Positions 61,307-64,000 of a stretch of 64,000 nt of DNA are shown here, in pieces. The stretch's first letter is position 1, and the number at the start of each line of letters is the position of its first letter. A program made the position numbers and the translations under genes. The notes beneath the pieces were generated by a model. The model was not told where the DNA came from, made no database searches, and saw only the letters and a program-made list of their open reading frames with translations. Source of the stretch: PNON01 sp964387025 (GTDB taxonomy: Bacteria > Chloroflexota > Anaerolineae > Anaerolineales > Anaerolineaceae); contig CAYLUZ010000003.1 in NCBI GenBank assembly GCA_964387025.1, positions 248,001 to 312,000 of the forward strand, in the 5' to 3' direction.

Positions 61307-61365
61307 AAGGCAAAACTCCGCGTTAATACGGTTGAGTTCTGATACTTAACCAATTGGAGGGCCAA

Positions 61366-63519
61366 ATGAAAAATTATTTGAAGCGGTTGATATTTCTGTT
61401 AACATTAATTGCCTTATTAATTCCCAAACCAGTTTTTGCGGATGGATTTATTATCCCGGATCGTCCCATCATGGAGCAATTAGTGATCCGCTACCATCAC
61501 GTGGATGTGAAGATCACGAATCAGATGGCGGTGACAACCGTGGATCAGACTTTTTTCAACCCCAATGATTGGACAGTTGAAGGTATTTATTCTTTTCCCA
61601 TACCGAAGGATGCAGGCATCTCTTCCTTTAAGTTATGGATCGACGAGAAAGAAGTTGCCGGAAAGCTACTGGATGCTAATCAAGCCAGACAGCAATATGA
61701 AGATATTGTGCGAACAATGCGGGACCCGGCGTTACTTGAATATACAGACCGGGGTGCAGTGCATGTACGTATCTTCCCGATAGCCAGTGGAGAAGAAAGG
61801 CGCATCCAGCTGGAATACTCACAGCCGCTGTTATCCGAAAACGGATTGGTCCGATACACTTATCCATTAAATACTGAAAAATTCTCTATGCAGCCATTGG
61901 AGAGTGTCACCGTAAAGGTAAGCATTACATCTTTAGAACCGATCCGGGCTGTCTATTCTCCAACTCATAAAATTTCGACCACCCAGGAGGACCCTTTCCA
62001 TGCTGTGGCTGGTTACGAAGACAGTAACGTAACACCGGATACCGATTTCAGCATCTATTATTCTACTGGTACCACTGAGGCTTTTCATCTATTTACTTAT
62101 AGGAACGCCGATCCGGCTGATCCGGATGGTTATTTTATGCTGTTATTATCCCCAAAACCGGAACTGCCCACACAGATCGTTTCAAAGGATGTGATCCTGG
62201 TACTCGACCATTCCGGAAGTATGGATGGGGAAAAATTTCAACAGGTACAGGATGCGGCTGATTTTATCCTGACAAAACTGAACCCGAGTGACCAGTTCAA
62301 TGTAATTTCATTCAGCACAGCTGCTGAAGCCTACTCAAGCACCATGCAGCCGGCATCCCGTGCACCTCAGGCTATCACCTGGTTAAAACGATTTTCAGCA
62401 GCCGGATCTACCGACATCAACTCGGCACTGAAGAAAGCAGCTGACGGGAGTGATACTGAACGACCGACGTACTTGATCTTCCTTACTGATGGCTTGCCAA
62501 CCGAAGGCATAACAGATACACAACAGATCATCCAGAATTTCAATCAAGTTTCACGTAAAAACCTGCGTTTCTTCAGCTTTGGTGTGGGATACGATGTTGA
62601 TACAGTCCTGCTGGATACCCTTTCCCAGGAAAATCACGGCAGCAGTACTTACGTTATGCCCGGGCAATCATTAGATGAGATCATAAGCGCGTTCTATTCC
62701 CGAATTTCCGCGCCGGTGATGACAGATCTGAGCCTCGATTTTGGTTCCATCCAGGTCTATGACATGAATCCTAATCCATTGCCGGATCTTTTTTATGGTT
62801 CACAGGTGATGATCACAGGACGTTATCGAAGCTCCGGGTCGACCAGTATAAGCCTGACAGGGAATGTGAATGGATCAGCACTAACTCTCATGTACCCTGA
62901 ACAGGTATTTACCGGGACTGCGCTGGAACAGGATCCTTCCCTAAATTACCTGCCCGGGTTGTGGGCAACCCGAAAGATTGGCACTCTGTTGAATCAGATC
63001 CGCATCAATGGACCGGATAAAGAAACGATTGATCAGATCGTAAAATTATCCATCCGATATGGAATTGTGACTCCGTATACTTCCTATCTCGTGACCGAAC
63101 CTGATTCCCTCGGTGTGGATGCTCAAGATCGCATCGTGGAAGAACAATTCCAGGCGATGAGCACCATGCCGGCACCTTCAACCGGGGCTGGTGCGGTAAA
63201 TAAAGCCGCTGATTCCGGCGCAATGAGTGCCGCTGAAGCACCCACCCAGGATTATGAGCAAAACAGCCCGGTGAAAGTAATTGGTTCTTCGACATACCTG
63301 TTGGTGGATGGTGTTTGGACAGATACACGCTTTGATCCCAAGAGTATGACCCCCATTAAAGTTTCGTTCCTTTCAGCGGATTATTTCAAGCTGGCTGGAT
63401 ACAACTTTGATGTTTCGGCTGCTTTGGCATTGGGAGAGGAAGTCATCCTTATGATCAATGGAAGATCTTATCAGGTTGTGGAAGCCGGTTTATCTCTCCC
63501 TGCAATACTTTTACCCTAG
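61366..63519 (+). CDS. secreted VIT and VWA domain protein
   Basis: A 717-residue protein. The signal peptide is about residues 1-26 (KRLIFLLTLIALLIPKPVFA). A VIT domain (about 30-165) has VDVKITNQMAVTTVDQTFFNP, GIYSFPIPKDAGISSF. A VWA domain (about 275-450) has an intact MIDAS start LVLDHSGSMDG, with FLTDGLPTEG. The last 250 residues are strand-rich. It resembles inter-alpha-trypsin-inhibitor heavy-chain-like bacterial proteins, which are secreted or surface-attached and bind metal-dependent ligands. GGAGG precedes ATG 61366; an in-frame TTG at 61354 overlaps that site. Confidence 0.92.
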   Translation: MKNYLKRLIFLLTLIALLIPKPVFADGFIIPDRPIMEQLVIRYHHVDVKITNQMAVTTVDQTFFNPNDWTVEGIYSFPIPKDAGISSFKLWIDEKEVAGKLLDANQARQQYEDIVRTMRDPALLEYTDRGAVHVRIFPIASGEERRIQLEYSQPLLSENGLVRYTYPLNTEKFSMQPLESVTVKVSITSLEPIRAVYSPTHKISTTQEDPFHAVAGYEDSNVTPDTDFSIYYSTGTTEAFHLFTYRNADPADPDGYFMLLLSPKPELPTQIVSKDVILVLDHSGSMDGEKFQQVQDAADFILTKLNPSDQFNVISFSTAAEAYSSTMQPASRAPQAITWLKRFSAAGSTDINSALKKAADGSDTERPTYLIFLTDGLPTEGITDTQQIIQNFNQVSRKNLRFFSFGVGYDVDTVLLDTLSQENHGSSTYVMPGQSLDEIISAFYSRISAPVMTDLSLDFGSIQVYDMNPNPLPDLFYGSQVMITGRYRSSGSTSISLTGNVNGSALTLMYPEQVFTGTALEQDPSLNYLPGLWATRKIGTLLNQIRINGPDKETIDQIVKLSIRYGIVTPYTSYLVTEPDSLGVDAQDRIVEEQFQAMSTMPAPSTGAGAVNKAADSGAMSAAEAPTQDYEQNSPVKVIGSSTYLLVDGVWTDTRFDPKSMTPIKVSFLSADYFKLAGYNFDVSAALALGEEVILMINGRSYQVVEAGLSLPAILLP

Positions 63520-63544
63520 ATTTATTTCGACCTCCGTCCTTTCG

Positions 63545-63575
63545 AAGGATCTCTCCCATTATGGAAGAGATCCTT
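63545..63575 (+). terminator. terminator-like hairpin after VWA gene
   Basis: AAGGATCTCT pairs with AGAGATCCTT (10 bp) across an 11-base loop, starting 26 bases after the stop. Only a short T-run follows. Confidence 0.6.
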
Positions 63576-63656
63576 TGCTATGCTCAGGATGACTGTTGAA
63601 ATGTAGGTTGGTTTTACATCGTCAGCATCCGATGGTCCTCGTAAACTGCACCGCAC

Positions 63657-63665
63657 TGGTATAAT
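63657..63665 (+). promoter_or_regulatory. extended -10 promoter with leaderless spacing
   Basis: TGGTATAAT: a TGn extension and a perfect TATAAT (63660-63665), six bases before the ATG of the exonuclease gene. No -35 and no Shine-Dalgarno sequence are visible, so transcription would start at or next to the start codon. Confidence 0.6.
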
Positions 63666-63671
63666 CAATCC

Positions 63672-64000
63672 ATGCCCTCAATTGTAGCCATCGACCTTGA
63701 AACCACCGGATTAGATCCCGAAATCGATACCATTATTGAGATCGGCGCAATCCGATTCAATGAACATCGAATTGAAGATGAATACTCTACGCTGGTAAAT
63801 CCCAAGCGGCCAATCTCATCTTTCATATCCCAATTGACTGGAATTTCAAATGAGATGGTCAGCCACGCCCCTGAACTTCGTCCGACTCTGGCGGAGATCG
63901 CAGTTTTTGTGGATAACTCTATTGTCATCGGGCATAATGTAAATTTTGATCTGAGCTTTCTCCGGAAACATGGAATTCTGGAAGAAAATCAGTCCATCGA
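63672..64000 (+). CDS. DnaQ-type 3'-5' exonuclease, partial
   Basis: The first 109 codons of a DEDD exonuclease, cut by the window edge. Exo I is IVAIDLETTGLDPE, with GAIRFNEHRIEDEY after it, and Exo II is VIGHNVNFDLSFLRK. LTGISNEMVSHAP is the usual segment between. Exo III lies beyond the edge. The complete protein could be a DNA polymerase III epsilon-like exonuclease or a DinG-type helicase with an N-terminal exonuclease. Confidence 0.88.
   Translation, partial: MPSIVAIDLETTGLDPEIDTIIEIGAIRFNEHRIEDEYSTLVNPKRPISSFISQLTGISNEMVSHAPELRPTLAEIAVFVDNSIVIGHNVNFDLSFLRKHGILEENQSI

Noticed and set aside
1..64000. CRISPR array, tRNA or rRNA genes
   Set aside because: No regular short repeats with spacers and no cloverleaf or rRNA-like stretches were seen while reading both strands; subtle tRNAs would need a covariance scan.

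Overview
The window comes from a bacterium of moderate to low GC content (judged by eye) and is dominated by one large flagellar locus of about 37.5 kb (21304-58790). Several things point to a single-membrane bacterium of the Chloroflexota, probably Anaerolineae-like. The locus has a full export apparatus, rod, hook, filament and stator set but no flgA, flgH or flgI (P and L rings). It has Firmicutes-type accessory genes (flbD, a YlqG/YlqH-like pair, a TIGR02530-type protein). The flanks carry RNase Y, RecX, a DnaB/DnaD/DnaC-like operon and a VIT/VWA protein. The phylum is inferred from this combination; no marker gene was compared.

Left flank (1-21022): a partial membrane protein, an atypical OmpR-family regulator, a DUF151 nuclease-like protein, and a replication-initiation operon (dnaB, a DnaD-domain protein, a tandemly duplicated DnaC/IstB-type ATPase). 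These are followed by a degenerate PP2C-like membrane protein, mostly single metabolic or housekeeping genes (GNAT/FemAB-type, YdjC/ChbG, YgjP-type metallopeptidase, recX, rny, methyltransferase, MBL hydrolase, PAP2, MFS, M24 peptidase), and a GAF-PAS histidine kinase next to an OmpR-type regulator.

Flagellar plus-strand half (21304-40209): flbD-motA-motB-fliL-fliM-fliN-fliO-fliP-fliQ, then an HDOD protein and a lone receiver, then fliR-flhB-flhA-flhF, a small membrane protein, fliA (sigma-28), an unknown small protein, flgF-flgG, and a sigma-28-type operon flgM-flgN-flgK-flgL-csrA. Minus-strand half (40169-58790, read right to left): flagellin 2, flagellin 1, fliD, flaG, fliS, flgC-fliE-fliF-fliG-fliH-fliI-fliJ, a lytic transglycosylase, flgB, fliK, flgD, a TIGR02530-type protein, flgE, a FliK-like protein, an FlhB C-terminal-like protein and a PilZ protein. 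The two halves converge tail to tail, with csrA and the PilZ gene overlapping.

The regulation can largely be read from the sequence. Sigma-28 promoters with good matches lie before both flagellins, flgM and fliS. Both flagellin leaders end in two small hairpins that present AAGGAU and AAGGAG hexaloops, the second containing the Shine-Dalgarno sequence, and a similar hairpin precedes flaG. This is the architecture of CsrA translational repression, and csrA is in the locus while fliW is not. FliA, FlgM, CsrA, FliS, PilZ and FlbD thus suggest a mixed transcriptional and translational assembly checkpoint.

Right flank (59027-64000): a decayed Ras/Rab-like small GTPase gene with several frameshifts, a PAS-PAS-GGDEF protein whose signature is GSHEF, a secreted VIT-VWA protein, and the start of a DnaQ-type exonuclease with a promoter placed as for a leaderless mRNA. 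No tRNA, rRNA, CRISPR array or insertion sequence was seen.
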